In this document: positions 22,991 to 35,114 of the stretch, one piece after another
Numbering within the stretch: position 1 is the first letter of the stretch
Layout: every line of letters begins with the position of its first letter
DNA from: Steromphala cineraria
Lineage: Eukaryota > Mollusca > Gastropoda > Trochida > Trochidae
Assembly (NCBI GenBank): GCA_916613615.1
Contig: OU744721.1
Location: 53,578,747 to 53,642,746, forward strand
Direction: 5' to 3'
Length of the DNA: 64,000 nt
The notes under the pieces: generated by a model
Seen by the model: the letters and a program-made list of their open reading frames with translations, nothing else
The model's database searches: none
Told to the model about the DNA's origin: nothing
Position numbers and translations under genes: made by a program

Positions 22991-24174
22991 TCAGCATACG
23001 TTGTACTCACAAGTTCTTTGTCTTAATTTGAAAATGCTATCTTCCTACCAAGTTGAGGGGTTAAAGTGTCACAATCACTCTGACGATGTTGTGTGTCTTG
23101 TCAATATTTTTCAAATTATTTCTTTCTTCATAGAAATCAATTTTCCAAAAGGAATTCGAAACCAAAGCAACCAATCTTTTCATCAATCAAATACCAAATA
23201 CAAGGTAAATGAAAAAATGCAATGAACGTACGGTTTTAATTTCAATGGAAGACTACGTGAAAATATTTTGATTTCACATGACAATATTTGGTTTAGAAAT
23301 GGTTTTGCAGAAAATCTGCAGAAAATTGCAGAAGTGCACAACTTAAATCTAGAAATGTTTTACAAAATTATCATTGAGAAAGATTTTCAATTCTGATACA
23401 ATATATAAAAGATAAAATCTAAATCTTTATAGGCTTATTTGCGTTTCTCTAAGGAAGCAAATATCTTAACCACAAATTTCATGTATAGAAAACCCATTAG
23501 AATATTTGGCATGACTAAATTTGTATGTTGAACAAATATCGCTATAATTGTTAGTTATCAATATTTAAAGCACACAAAAGCTTAAGCTTAGGTTGATTTA
23601 TGTTATGGTATCTTTTTAATATCAATTTACTTACAATGTTTTGGAAATGGCAGTTGTATGGTAAATTGTCAACTAGGATAATCGTTGTCCAAGTTTTGTC
23701 TATTTCCCATTAACTACGTTTTGATATATTTGAGTTGTATTTTAGTCGAGGTCATAACTAATATCGTATTTATCAAAATCTTTACAGACAAAGAACATAC
23801 TCATCTGTTATTGAGATTTTTTTAATTCTCTATCATTATCACTACTTTTTATTACATGTGACAGTGGTCGGTAACTATTTTATTAACATTTTATCTGTAG
23901 GCAATTGTTTTTATCACAATGCATTCAGATACTATTATTTTGTACATGACAAGTTTATGATTGTGACTTTAGGATGTATTCAATTTTGACTTTGGTGGGA
24001 GATCGATTACCTTAAGCAGTTTCAATTTCCATCACTATTTCTAAAATTATATCTTGATATGTTTATTATTCAGCAAGATATTAAAGATATTGCTTACCAA
24101 TAAGATATTCAGATTATCGATTAGAAGTACTTCGAACATGATAGTAGTGTTTAATTTGAAATTCTCACAGGGGG
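22991..24174. other. AT-rich non-coding DNA
   Basis: No gene or anchored repeat was recognised. Confidence 0.55.
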
Positions 24175-24500
24175 CATATTTGCCTGCAGGCTATATCAAA
24201 TTTCATTAAAGACGAAATTCACTATTCATGATAATTCATCTAAACACATATAACCCTCTTTACAAGATGACAAGGATCAAAACAGAATTGAAAAATGAAA
24301 GCCTGCACAAACCTTGATATTTCCTCTTCTCACAGGAATGTTTGTACAACTAAAACAGATTTCACCTTATCAAATCTTCAGCAACTCTTTAATGATTTTC
24401 AATTGATCATAATTTCAACAACGACAAGTGAACAATTGTCACTCACTCGGTTATCAAAAGATCAAGATGAACACATTTATATTCTAATCGAGCAAATGTA
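24175..24500 (+). repeat. Segment W, copy 2
   Basis: This is the counterpart of 15690-15890 and 28720-29040, sharing the upstream words GCAGGC and ATAACCCTCTTTACAAGAT, then AAAGCCTGCACAAACCTTGA. It is the only one of the three copies whose shared frame is open. Confidence 0.55.
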
Positions 24501-24690
24501 CAGGATTAAAACTGATGTTTATTTTCTTTCACAGACCTTTGAAATTAGTACAAGAGAACCAAACATTGGAAATGAAGAATCGCAAATTTCAATATGCATG
24601 TACATGGAAGCTCTTCTACGTTTCAGAATTGTATTTTTTTGGATAATGTACACTAGCGGATCCAGGGGGGGGGGGTCCAGGGGGTCCTGA
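24295..24690 (+). CDS. Unrecognised ORF on segment W copy 2 (candidate exon or relic)
   Basis: A 131-codon frame opens at ATG 24295, directly after an in-frame TGA. Residues 1-118 (to 24650) are native sequence. The last 13 come from the inserted G-tract element. The translation is polar (MKACTNLDISSSHRNV near the start, KDQDEHIYILIEQMYRIKTD further on) with no signal peptide or domain I recognise. The corresponding frames of the other two W copies contain stops, so this is either the least decayed relic of a duplicated exon or a chance frame. No convincing splice sites were identified. Confidence 0.25.
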   Translation: MKACTNLDISSSHRNVCTTKTDFTLSNLQQLFNDFQLIIISTTTSEQLSLTRLSKDQDEHIYILIEQMYRIKTDVYFLSQTFEISTREPNIGNEESQISICMYMEALLRFRIVFFWIMYTSGSRGGGSRGS

Positions 24691-24835
24691 CCCCCCCCCC
24701 CCCCTTTCAACACCCGCCCCCTTTCAAATCCATGTATAAGGGGTCGTGGACCCCCCCATCCCCACTAAATGGAGAAAAAATATTTGGGGACCCCCCCCCC
24801 CCCCCCCCCTTTCAAAAATCCTGGATCCGCCCTTG
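24651..24835. mobile_element. G/C-tract foldback element with GGATCC ends
   Basis: GCGGATCCAGG (24656-24666) and its exact complement CCTGGATCCGC (24820-24830) lie near the two ends, with long G and C runs between. Both outer ends are flanked by ATGTA (24646-24650 and 24836-24840), a possible 5-bp target duplication. The wording resembles short non-autonomous DNA elements seen in many invertebrates. Superfamily not assigned. The C runs may be misassembled in length. Confidence 0.75.
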
Positions 24836-24886
24836 ATGTAAAAGGGAATGGACATGAGTGGACAGAATTGGATTTTATCGGGATTG

Positions 24887-25020
24887 TTGTCTGTCTGTCT
24901 GTCTGTCTATCTGCCTGTCTCTGTCTCTCTGTCTCTGTCTCTGCCTCTGTCTGTCTCTGTCTCTGTCTCTGTCTCTCTGTCTCTCTGTCTCTGTATGTAT
25001 GTCTCTCTCTTTCTCTCTCT
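24887..25020 (+). repeat. CTGT/CTCT microsatellite
   Basis: An imperfect TCTG and TCTC tetranucleotide/dinucleotide tract of about 130 bases. The frames it creates are low-complexity artefacts. Confidence 0.97.
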
Positions 25021-25724
25021 TGGCAAGAACATCGTAGGACAATAGAGACAATAACTACTCTTGCATGTGCAGGACAAACAATGTAAGTTGAAGATTTAAT
25101 TATAACACTGTCAGCTACAGCAAGTGTTTAAATGTTTGACAAAATTTCACGCATACAACCAGGAAAAGAATTGTTTACCAAGTATATCAATATCATTGCA
25201 TTATACAATTGTGATTCATAATATTCAAACTTACATTAAGTAAACATCGTTTGCCATAACTATTAACAAATTCAGTGCAACTGTCGAAAATTCTGCATCA
25301 TATGCATTACTGACATTACAGCAAACAGTGGCGTTTATTTATTGTCATGTAACATTATTAACTGAATTCATATATAACAAAAGGATAATCACCCTAAGCA
25401 GGATGAACTGTAAGTACAATATCTTTTTAAATCACTCTTAAGAATATGAAATGTTATATGAATCATTGAATGTCGAAAGTCAAAACATAAACAGATCTAA
25501 AGACGTTTGTGATGTTCAAAATTGAAATATAACAATGCAATTGACAAATGTTCTAAGAAGAATGAATGTAAGGTTAAATAAAGATGAAAGTTCTTCAAAT
25601 AAAATTCCTCTATATCCCAACATTGTCATAGGTATAAATAATTTCCATTGCAAACTGTTCATACATGTACGCCATACGCCAATTAGATGCATTAAGTGGA
25701 CATCAAGTGTCAATGGCTTCACGC
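25021..25724. other. AT-rich non-coding DNA
   Basis: No gene or anchored repeat was seen. Confidence 0.55.
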
Positions 25725-26093
25725 TTAAAGGGGCAGTAGCACGTTTTAGGGGGGATACAAGGTGATGTCAGGAAAACGAAAATTAATGGTTCCAATTGAA
25801 AGACAATGTATTTGAAATAAATGAGGCAGTAATAATTCAAACATATAATGTAAAGTTTAGCTATATATGCGATTCCTTTTCCTCACACAAAATGAATTAA
25901 AGGTGTGTTCACACAAAATGGCCGCCAATGGATTTTATGTGAATCTTCAAAATTTGTCCTCTGGCTATGGATAATTGTTTTTTGTTATGAGATTTTTGAC
26001 ACTGTCAAATTAATACATTTAGCATTAACTTACACTCATCAGTGAAATATTTATAATATAAAATATAAAAAAAACGAGCTACTGCCCCTTTAA
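25725..26093 (+). mobile_element. TTAA-flanked MITE, full copy 1
   Basis: The ends are AAAGGGGCAGTAGCACGTTT and its complement (CGAGCTACTGCCCCTTT), each abutting TTAA (25725-25728 and 26090-26093). The interior is shared with 30353-30703 (opposite orientation) and 41797-42157, including GGTGATGTCAGGAAAA, GTTCCAATTG.AAGACAATG and CACAAAATGGCCGCC. TTAA targets are used by piggyBac and Kolobok groups. Which one mobilised this is not decidable here. There is no ORF. Confidence 0.92.
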
Positions 26094-26770
26094 AGTTTTA
26101 CTATAGACAAAAACAACTCTCTCAGTATTAAATGTCATTGTAGTAAGTTGGAGATATTCCATCGCAACATATTTGTATCATTCCTAACAGTAAAGTAAAC
26201 TTTATGTTTAAGCAACTGTCGATGATCTTTAGATACATATAAATTTATCATTTATATCTTTTTAAAACAAAATGATTATTCAGCAGAAAGGAGACACCAC
26301 TCACTTTTGGTAGAAATATGATTTCAAAGAGCTCCCCTAATTATGTATGATCCTAATTAGATTTCTCTCTGGAATCGTTCTCGTGAAATGAAACCTTTGA
26401 ATGAAAACAGAAAAACAAATCAAAGAATCTAAATTTGCAATGTCTCAGGTGTGGTTATTCCTTTAGGGATTCTTCTATTACACTAAAAATGGTCATGTGG
26501 TTACTCGCAGAAATAATGACAGAATATAAATGGCAGAAAATCTTACCTTAATGTAAACATATGCATTTTATACATGAACCATGATAATTCGCTGAATACG
26601 TGTGTTCGCGAGGCAGAATTTTAATTGTGTTTTCCTTATTCATTAAGTGACTCATTGTTTCCAAACTCTTTAAAATGCGACGCATAAAGTTATCATACAG
26701 CTAGTGTCGTCTAAAATATTATATTTTTCATATCTACATTCATCTTCTTCACAACGCTGAATAAGTGTAG

Positions 26771-26909
26771 GATCAAAACAAAGACAGAGGTGTTGTTGAT
26801 AATGTAAGCCCGCGGCAGAGGGAAATTGGAAAAGGCCGACAGGCCCGCCCCAATTTCCCGAGGCTGAGGGCTTACATTATCAAACAACACCGAGGGCGAG
26901 GTTTTGATC
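26771..26909. repeat. Nested foldback hairpin
   Basis: Three nested inverted pairs: GATCAAAAC/GTTTTGATC (26771-26779, 26901-26909), a near-perfect 23-24-bp pair around GATAATGTAAGCCC (26789-26811, 26868-26891), and GGAAATTGG/CCAATTTCC (26821-26829, 26850-26858). Its right flank CCGAGGGCGAGGTT echoes the 13.3-kb hairpin. Confidence 0.92.
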
Positions 26910-28134
26910 TAACTTATGAACCGAGATAAACCGTAGTAACAAAATTATTTCAATAATAAGTATGAAAATGAATTCATTGATTTTTACTGGTAGGGAATCA
27001 CCATGAGCAAACGGAGAGCACATCCGCGCCCTGCACGTACTTTGCGCTCGCTACCCAAGCCGTGAACGTGAAATGCATGCGCTGTCTGCCTCGTGAAGTT
27101 CACATGATTGTCACTGTGGAAAATACATCATTGTTCTCGTGGGCCTTTATAGCCGAGTTGTCAAAGGCGCCAGTTTAGTAAACTGGCATGCGAACATTAT
27201 ATTTGTGATTTGTCAAAAATGTGATATTTTGTGATGGTATTTATTCGAAGAAGGACTTTGAAACAAAGTATTTCAAAACGTGTATAATCCCAATCAAGAT
27301 AAATTCTAGAGTAAGCCCCGGGCTTTCCTAGAGAATGCCCGGCAAAGAGGTTTATTCGGTAAAAGAAGAACCTATTAGAACAATAGAGTGACGTCACTGG
27401 AGTTTTATAAGTCAGTTTCCAAACTTACTAATTAAGCTTTCCTGTCGACACTTGACTTTTCAGTAAGGGAAAGTCATAGTCGAAACAGAAAGTCCGTTAC
27501 TAAACTATATTGAATCGAAGCAATACAGAGTATAATATACAATAAAGAGAGAGTAGCCCCTTTACGTGTTGATCGATATATTTTACTTATATTCACGTTT
27601 AATCAAGCAGTGAAAGTACCGAAGACAACCTAGAAAATAATTGTTTGAAACGGTTTGACAAACTTGATTTGTCGAGGACAAACAACACAGACACAACAAA
27701 TATCGTCGGGGATTGGTTGTAGCTAGGGAAATATTAAGAGCGCTGTGGGCAAACCAGAAAGTCAAGGGTCGACAGCAAGGGTTAGATAAGCCGAGTCCGC
27801 AACTGGCGTTTTTGTCTTTGTGTAGGAAGATGATCTACATTTCAATCACGTGCGACCTTCTTCTCCATTTTACCTATATATTTAGATGATATTAAGACAA
27901 GGAAACTCAAATCGTGTACAGATTCATTCTTGTTCTTCCTGTACATTTACACCATGTGTCTAGTATTGTTGTGGTTAAAGCTTATCAAAGAACAGAGAAA
28001 ATCTTATTACAAAGGTTACATGCAATTTACTAACGAATGAATCAACTAAGGCATTATTGAGAAATTCAGCATATTTCATGATGTCTGCTGTTTCCGTCTG
28101 AAATAATTTATTAATAGTCGTTGACCCATTTATA
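26910..28134. other. Non-coding DNA, locally GC-richer
   Basis: No coding gene was found. Holds the tRNA-like fragment at 27150-27187. The block 26980-27200 is less AT-rich than its surroundings and may be an old SINE. Confidence 0.5.
27150..27187 (+). other. tRNA-like 5' half (possible SINE head)
   Basis: TAGCCGAGTTGTCAAAGGCG looks like a Pol III A box and D arm, and GCCAGTTTAGTAAACTGGC (27169-27187) like an anticodon stem-loop (9-bp palindromic arms). No B box or T arm follows, so it is not a functional tRNA gene. A tRNA-derived SINE remnant is more likely. Confidence 0.4.
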
Positions 28135-28136
28135 TA

Positions 28137-28295
28137 TAGTAGAACACGGATATAGCGAACATTTGGATATAGCGAACAAATATTTAAGTTCCCCAATGCT
28201 CTATGCATCGCCGCCAAACGTGAGTCGCGAATACCGGGTATAGCGAACTAAATTCTTTTGTCCCTTGGAGTTCGTGTTATATCTTAGTTCTACTG
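28137..28295. mobile_element. pogo/Tigger-like MITE
   Basis: The ends TAGTAGAACACGGATATAGC and, on the other strand, CAGTAGAACTAAGATATAAC form inverted repeats. A TA dinucleotide flanks each end (28135-28136, 28296-28297). Internal GATATAGCGAAC words are repeated. CAGT.GAAC ends with TA duplication are typical of pogo/Tigger derivatives of the Tc1/mariner superfamily. 159 bp, no ORF. Confidence 0.82.
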
Positions 28296-28297
28296 TA

Positions 28298-28719
28298 TTA
28301 TATTTGACTAATGACTAGAAAAAACGGTATGTAAATAACGTCAACAAATAAAAGAGCTCTGAATGTAATTGTCACCATGTCTGTATCATAACACGTGTTC
28401 GAAATATTCTACTTGATTCATTAAGTACATCGATTTCGTTAACAAATTTTATTTTTGCTGACAAAAGTTTGAACTTTATTACTTTGAATTTAGACATCAG
28501 CAACAAAGCTGGCTTGGAAACTGATATATTTGTATTTTTATAAAATATGTCGATTTTAAATAATTGATAAGAATGGGTTTTTTTTTAAACATTAATTCAT
28601 GTTAGAAAACGTAAGGTGAAGATTTCAAAAAGCATCGTCTTCATATATAAAATCGTGTTTATTAACATGATATTTATTCTCAAAAGTTTTTATATTTTGA
28701 CATCTGCCCCTCTAAGCAT
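28298..28719. other. Non-coding DNA
   Basis: Nothing recognised. Confidence 0.55.
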
Positions 28720-29040
28720 TCACCTTCTTTACCCGCAGGCGAAGTAAAACTTCATCACAACAGAGGGTTCCGTATTCATACTACATTTGAACAAACATAA
28801 TCCCCTTTGCAAGATCGAAATAGACTGGTGATATGAAAGCTGATATGAACCTTGGTATTTTCCCTCTTGACAAGCATGTTTTCAAAACTAAAACATATTT
28901 TGCTCCATGAAGTCTTCAAGTTGTATTCCATTGATTTATGATATAATAACACCGGATCCCATCTTTAAATAACACCAGTATCACAGCTGTCACTCAAACC
29001 GATACAAACCATCACACAGACTCATAGGAAGTACAGGATA
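28720..29040 (+). repeat. Segment W, copy 3
   Basis: Matches copies 1 and 2 with CGCAGGCGAAGTAAAA, ATAATCCCCTTTGCAAGAT, AAAGCTGATATGAACCTTGG and, further on, GTCACTCA…GTACAGGAT. The frame corresponding to the ORF at 24295 is closed by several stops, so it is a decayed copy. Confidence 0.55.
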
Positions 29041-30352
29041 TTGATACCAAATACTGAAAGATAGAATATTTAAACATGCTCATATTATGTTATATTATGA
29101 AACCTTATGAACATTTAACCTTTACTAAGAAACTATGGAATATCACTGAATAACAGCAAAGTTCATGTAAATAACTCTATGTTTTAGGTAGTCTATTAAT
29201 AATGTGCACTGCATTAAACTATACAAGTTGTTTGGACTAATGCGAATACATGTACAAAAGTGCATCTTTTTAATGTCTAATGTTGAAAGACAAAATGTTT
29301 AAATGCCTTATAAAATAAAGATACATGTACACATTAATCACAATCCATGCTTTGATATATTTAATTTTAGTATGTATTATATATAATTTTAGAAGTTCTT
29401 TTCAATTTTCTTATGACACTTCCATAGTTATTTTAGAAATTTTCTTTAATTCTATTATGTTATCTTGTTTATTACAATTCTTAGTCACAGTTTTTTGCAA
29501 CAACTGTACAACAGTCCTGATTTTATGCGTTCTGCAATTTCTAACATTTTAATGCGTACAGAGGGAAATTGACAATTCGTGATGGTATACGAAACACATG
29601 ATCCATGTCTGATTTCGGAACCTTTCAAGAAGACATTAGTTATATAATGTTATAGAATATGACTATCACATAAATATTGGATTGTGTCATGACAAGTTTC
29701 CCTTATTTTCAGATTGTTATCCACGTTATGGGGAAACCTATTACTGTTCTAGGCAATGTCAACCTTTAATTCTGTAACACATGTATATTATGCATTGTAT
29801 CCAAGAGTTCTTACATTGAAAAGTTTCGTTTGTTGTTTTGTATTTTGAAGTTTACTCATTTTCGAGATGGTAGAAAATGATGTCCTACCTCTCAGTGGAA
29901 TTATACATGTTAACAAAATAGTGACTTTTGTTATACTCTTCATGCTTATAAAGACAATATTTGGTTCATCTGCACTCTATTGCACGTGAGCATTGATAAG
30001 ATTACAACTTGATGACATTTGTACATTCAGAGAAAACCATGTGAATTCCAACTTTAAGAAAAAGATCGCTAGTTGCAGCATGGTTCCTATGTTGTTGTAT
30101 TCCATTAAAACATGATATTCATACTTATCATCACTTCAGTTAATATGGTGAAACCGATTTTACATCCTTTGTTTTAATACAATGATTTGATTAGCTTCTC
30201 TCAGTGAGATATATCTAAATTAACCAAAGGCCGAATGCACCAATATGTTAATCTTCATGTAACTTATCAATTTGGAGCTGATTTAATTTAAGTATGCTTT
30301 ACTAAAGGTTAAATGAACATGGAGGAGTTAGCAAGACCCCAAAAAAGGGAGT
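29041..30352. other. AT-rich non-coding DNA
   Basis: The frame at 29325-29552 is hydrophobic, low in complexity and unsupported. Nothing else was seen. Confidence 0.55.
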
Positions 30353-30703
30353 TTAAAGGGGCAGTAGCACGTTTTTTGATAATTTTATATTTTAAAATTT
30401 CCACTGATAATTGTACGATAATGCTAAATAGTGTCAAAAATGTCATAACACAAAGCAATTATTCATAGTCGGAGGACAAAGTATTAAGATTTACCTAAAA
30501 TCCATGGGCGGCCATTTTGTTGTGAACACCTTTAATTCATTGTGTGCAAGAAAAAGAAATCTCATGGCTAAACTGTACGTTATATATTTGGTTTATCACT
30601 GCTTCATTTAGTTTGAATACATTGTCTTTCAATTGGAACCATAAAATTTCATTTTCCTGACATCACCTTATGTTCCCCATAAAACGTGCTACTGCCCCTT
30701 TAA
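30353..30703 (-). mobile_element. TTAA-flanked MITE, full copy 2 (inverted)
   Basis: Same family as 25725-26093 but in opposite orientation. The ends AAAGGGGCAGTAGCACGTTT and ACGTGCTACTGCCCCTTT abut TTAA at 30353-30356 and 30700-30703. The interior GGCGGCCATTTTGT and CCAATTG…ACATTGTCTTTC are the complements of copy 1 words. Confidence 0.92.
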
Positions 30704-33700
30704 AGCTAAAGATGAATATGATCATATCTTAGTTAGAAAAACTGCAAAAACTGTACCCATGTGTGTATTATGTTATGTTATGTGCCTGATATATAAACAG
30801 AATAATCTAAATCTATTCAGATTGGATTTATGCACACACGATGGGAAATGCTAATCAGATTCGAGCAAAGTTAAATCTTTTCAAGACATAAACCAAATAA
30901 AAATGCAAAACCTAAATCGGTGGTGCCAACTCTGTGGGTAAAAAAGAATGATCTTACAAAAATACTTATTTCTAATTGAATGACAATGTTTTAAAATGAT
31001 TTGTATCAGTTGTAAAGGAACATATCTGGTTCATTTAACCTCCCATATGATCTGTCTAACTTAAAATGAATAAAATGTTGCGACACAAAAATGGCCGAAT
31101 TTTGGATACAAGTTAAGTTTGTCCACGACTACTGAAAATCCGGCAAAGCTATTAGATATTTGACACTCATATTCTTATATCATACACTTATTTCTATTTG
31201 GGACAACTCAAAGAAATATTTTGTTTTGGCTTGCAAATGGTTAAACAGGGTAATACCTTACTTGGACAGAGTTATTCGTTAAGTGTTTAAAATATATTCT
31301 TTAAAACATAACTTAATAATACAGGGATGTCATCCTCCGAAAAGTCATTTTAAAATACAACTCTTTACAGACCACAGGCATAAAAACGACTCTTTATGAA
31401 TATTCATACTTCAAATCCAATATTCCTCAACATCAAACCACTAAAGGTCAGGACAGGACGGGAAATTGAAAATAGTGTATAGCTACTCCGGCCTTTTCAA
31501 CAGAATTGAACTCCGAGATTGCAAGGCAGAATGTCTCATGTGTAAAAGTACATTTGCACTATTTGACTCACTTGAAAACTTATTATCAAATTTCAATTTG
31601 TGATTAAACAAGCAAAAGGCCATGGAAAGACTTGACGCCTACTTTAATCTTAAGTATCATATAGAATAAGCTATATTTGTCCCTCGAAAACATAGATTTC
31701 TGGACATTGTTTTTGTGAGAAATACAAAATCCTGACACGGTAAAGATGCAGCTGATGAAATGTAGTTGCTGAATAGTTATTGGAAGAATAAGTGAAAGAA
31801 TGATACCTCATAGAAGAGATTGATGTATGCAACATTTGCGATTATAGAATGAAAGAAGTCAAGACTCATATGTTTTACTCACCACCAGTGAAAAACATAT
31901 ATCCGTAAATCCTTTATCAACGCAAAACATATTTAACCACTTTTGATTTTTTATGAAGAAACATTAACTTTATGTACTCATTTAGGTAGGATTGTAAATC
32001 TCCTTGATTTAACACTCATAACATCCAGTAAATATGAGTTTTTGTCTGCGTCAAATTAAAATGGTCATAGTTTATGTAATTCCACCAAACCAATAACTTA
32101 GCAGATTTGGTATTAAATCATCCCCGAAAAAATCTTTTCTAAAGGAAATCTGTCATTTCTTTGGAATCAAAGGTGTTAGATAATGAAGTAAATTAGTAAG
32201 TACTCCGAGCTAGTTCGTTAAGCTTCTATGACAAAGCAGAAACTAAACCTGTAACTACATACTTCTGTTCATTGTTGTCTGTTGTAAATCTTGTTTAGGT
32301 CAAATACACAATAGAGTTGGTGGTAAACACCTGCTGCAAATGTCAATGTGCTATGTACGATGTAGAGCAAGTAACTTGGAATCTGTAAACGGCAGCTGTT
32401 GTTTCTGTTAACCTGATTAAGAGTGCATATGAACTGGTTCGCATAAAAGAAACTCCGGTAAATGTTATAATTTCATTTACTTTGATTCATAAACAATCAG
32501 CCCATGATGTTCTTCCCCCAATCAGAGAGAAGATTTGTAACTTGTAAAGAAGATTGTATTACATGAAGTTCATCTTAAACTAGGTTAACAAAACAGAAGA
32601 AGGTTTTCGTTTAAAAGAATACAAATGATGGCACATTTACTTCTAACTTCATACATTTTTGGAAACTAATTTGTGTTAAGGAATTGAAGGTATTTGCTTC
32701 ACAAATTAGATGTGACAATGTCAACAAATTTTAGGGTTAATTTGTAAGAAATAAACAAAGCTCAATGCTAACATAAAAGCTGTAATCATTCACGTTTTAA
32801 ATCATTGTAACATCTTTTCTCATCGCTTTGCATAGAAGCTTAAGTTGACACTAATGAAACATGCTATGGTGAGCTCTTTTGCAAACACTCTCGTTTAATG
32901 TAATCACTACAATTAATAGAGGTTAAAGCAAGTCAGAAACAAGTGGAAGAAAAAAATGTGTTTGAAGAAATATTTTAAAGGGAATAAAAGTTCAAACTAT
33001 AGTGAAAACAAATTAAAACTCTAAACCACTCATTCACAACTAGTTTAAATTAATTGCTAGACGTTGATTTTTGAACACGTTTTTAAACCAAGCAAAACGA
33101 GTATCATATTTCTGCTTTGCTTGCAGTTATCAGTATTGCTTCATTGTTATTTAATTGATGACATGAAATGAAATGAATCTTTTGCAAGAAAATCAAAATG
33201 TTTTACTTGAGTTTTTTATTCCGTTTATTATTACATTGATATGTAACAATTGCAATTTGTGTTAAACGTATTTAATGAGTTCAGGATTAACTCAAATATG
33301 TCAAATCATAAAAGATTGATCAATAACGTTTCCCTCATACATCACTTAAGAATACTCTTATCTATACTAAGTAAATGTCACCAATATATTTAGTTGAAAA
33401 GGTCATATCAGTCTCAGATACAACTGTACGAGGTAGACTGTTTCACAATGTTATCTTACTTACACACAATCATTTTATTAGAAATAATATGTTTGATATA
33501 AAACCACCTTAATAATGTATTCACAAAGTTTCATTGGGATTTGTAAAATTATCCCAATTCTTCATCAAAACTGCTCGAGTTAATTACATAATTTAGTTAT
33601 CAACAAGCTTCGTCTTTACATGTCCTCTTATCGCTTTGAAGGAATGGAAACTAATTTTTATAGTAGTTTGGCAAAGATAGGCAGTAAGTGGTTGTCTTGG

Positions 33701-33744
33701 TGGACGCACTGACGAAATGAAGATCTTAAAACACTACAACATAT
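30704..33744. other. AT-rich non-coding DNA
   Basis: About 3 kb without frames above 60 codons, and with no inverted repeat, hairpin or paralogous segment that I could match elsewhere in the window. Confidence 0.55.
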
Positions 33745-33945
33745 CTAAATCCATATTCAACACGTAAGTTCCCAAACAAAATTATTGTTAGAAAAAAAAC
33801 GTAAAGAAAATCAAAGGATTCTAAAGGTCTCAGGTGCCAGCATTTCTTTGAAAATGATCGAAGTGATTGTTCCTGTACAGTCATCGATATATCTTCAATG
33901 GGGACACATGTGCATGCGGAAAGTAATGCCCCAGTGACAATACAT
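33745..33945 (+). repeat. Segment Y, copy 1 (decayed exon-like segment)
   Basis: It aligns with 39905-40105: CCATATTCAACACGTAAGT against TCATATTCAACGGATGTGAGT, then AATCAAAGG, CCAGGTG-like and TTTCTTTGAAAA.GAT words, then ACATGTGCATG. In the shared frame it reads about LRCQHFFENDRSDCSCTV, against PRCRRFFEKDESNCSCSV in the other copy. The frame upstream is broken. A splice-donor-like GTAAGT sits at the equivalent place where copy 2 has GTGAGT. Confidence 0.6.
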
Positions 33946-34850
33946 AATGATCGTTAGATGGCAACATGATTTGTTATGGTATAGATTACAATGTCCAGCA
34001 AAATAGTTTTCAGATGTAGAGGGGTATTACAGAAACTTAATTCGTCATACTTGATCTATAATAGTTAAATCGCCTTGCTTCATTTGATAGATATTGTCTT
34101 GTCTTCCATAGCAATAATGGTAATCTTGTTACCTTGTGCTTTGCTTTTCTCATTCACAAATTTATAAAATTTACCATTTGGTATGATAAATCAGTTAGTT
34201 TATTAATCGACTACTTAAATTGATAGGGTGTGCAAGTATTGACATATCTAATTGTTATTTAATTCTTAAAGAGATGTTTCACAAGTTTAAGGGTAATAAA
34301 ATACAATATTAATAAGGTACAAGTACCATACGTCTTTATTTACTAAATAGCAATGTTTCAGTATAGATTCTTATACTGTTTCAAGCATATCGACAGGGGG
34401 GATGTATAGCAGTATATATGTTTAGATTCACAACAAACGAGGTAACAATAACAAACAATGACAGGTGACGAATGTGATGTACATAAAAAGGTTGGATATC
34501 CATAAAATATTTTATTTCAAACGGTTTTCAGTCTCGTTTTGTTTTTTTTTTTTCATCTCAGAGAGAGGGACGCTATGTCCTGTCTATCACCTGCGCGTGT
34601 GAAGCAAGCCTACTATATGGCTTAATTAAGATATGACGTTTATCAAATTGTATTAACTAGGAACATTAAATATCATTTATCAAAACGGTTATGTTTATGG
34701 ACATAAGAAACGTAAAAAAAAGTCACACACATTTATTATATACTCATGTAAACTTGTACAAGGGTGCAACACGCAATATGTTAAATTAGATATGACGTTT
34801 ATGAAATTGTATATTCATACAAGTAGGTTAGATTTAATTCATTCCCTGGA

Positions 34851-35048
34851 GTGCCAGATAAATCACCGAGGGTAAATCAATTGATTCAGCTGCATGAGCT
34901 TCCTGAGATAGCGCAAACATGTCTAAATGTTTCTTCAACACCATTGTGTGACGTTCTTAGCCATCTGTCAGAAAAGATATCACAAACTTTGTTGTTCGCA
35001 TATTTGCAAGTTGTTAATGTGTCTGGTGTATTTGTGAACCATATATGA
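34851..35048 (+). other. Segment X, copy 1 (exon-like)
   Basis: A 65-codon frame (first ATG-equivalent weak) contains CLNVSSTPLCDVLSHLSEKI. The segment at 40810-40960 encodes TVSSTLLNEVLGHLS in the corresponding frame before a TAG. Identity is higher at first and second codon positions than by chance, judged by eye, which suggests coding ancestry. No family recognised. It lies 1.0 kb downstream of segment Y copy 1, as in the second unit. Confidence 0.4.
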
Positions 35049-35114
35049 AGCTATAAAGTCGATAACATAGTGTATAAATCAAGGAAGCAATATATCCTAC
35101 TAGATTATTCAGTA

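Noticed and set aside
24769..25086. 105-codon frame rich in S, L, C and V
   Set aside because: Translation of C runs and of the CTGT/CTCT microsatellite.
27287..27350. Palindrome around AGCCCCGGGCTT as a regulatory hairpin
   Set aside because: Short and imperfect, with no second copy. No more than expected by chance in a GC-richer block.
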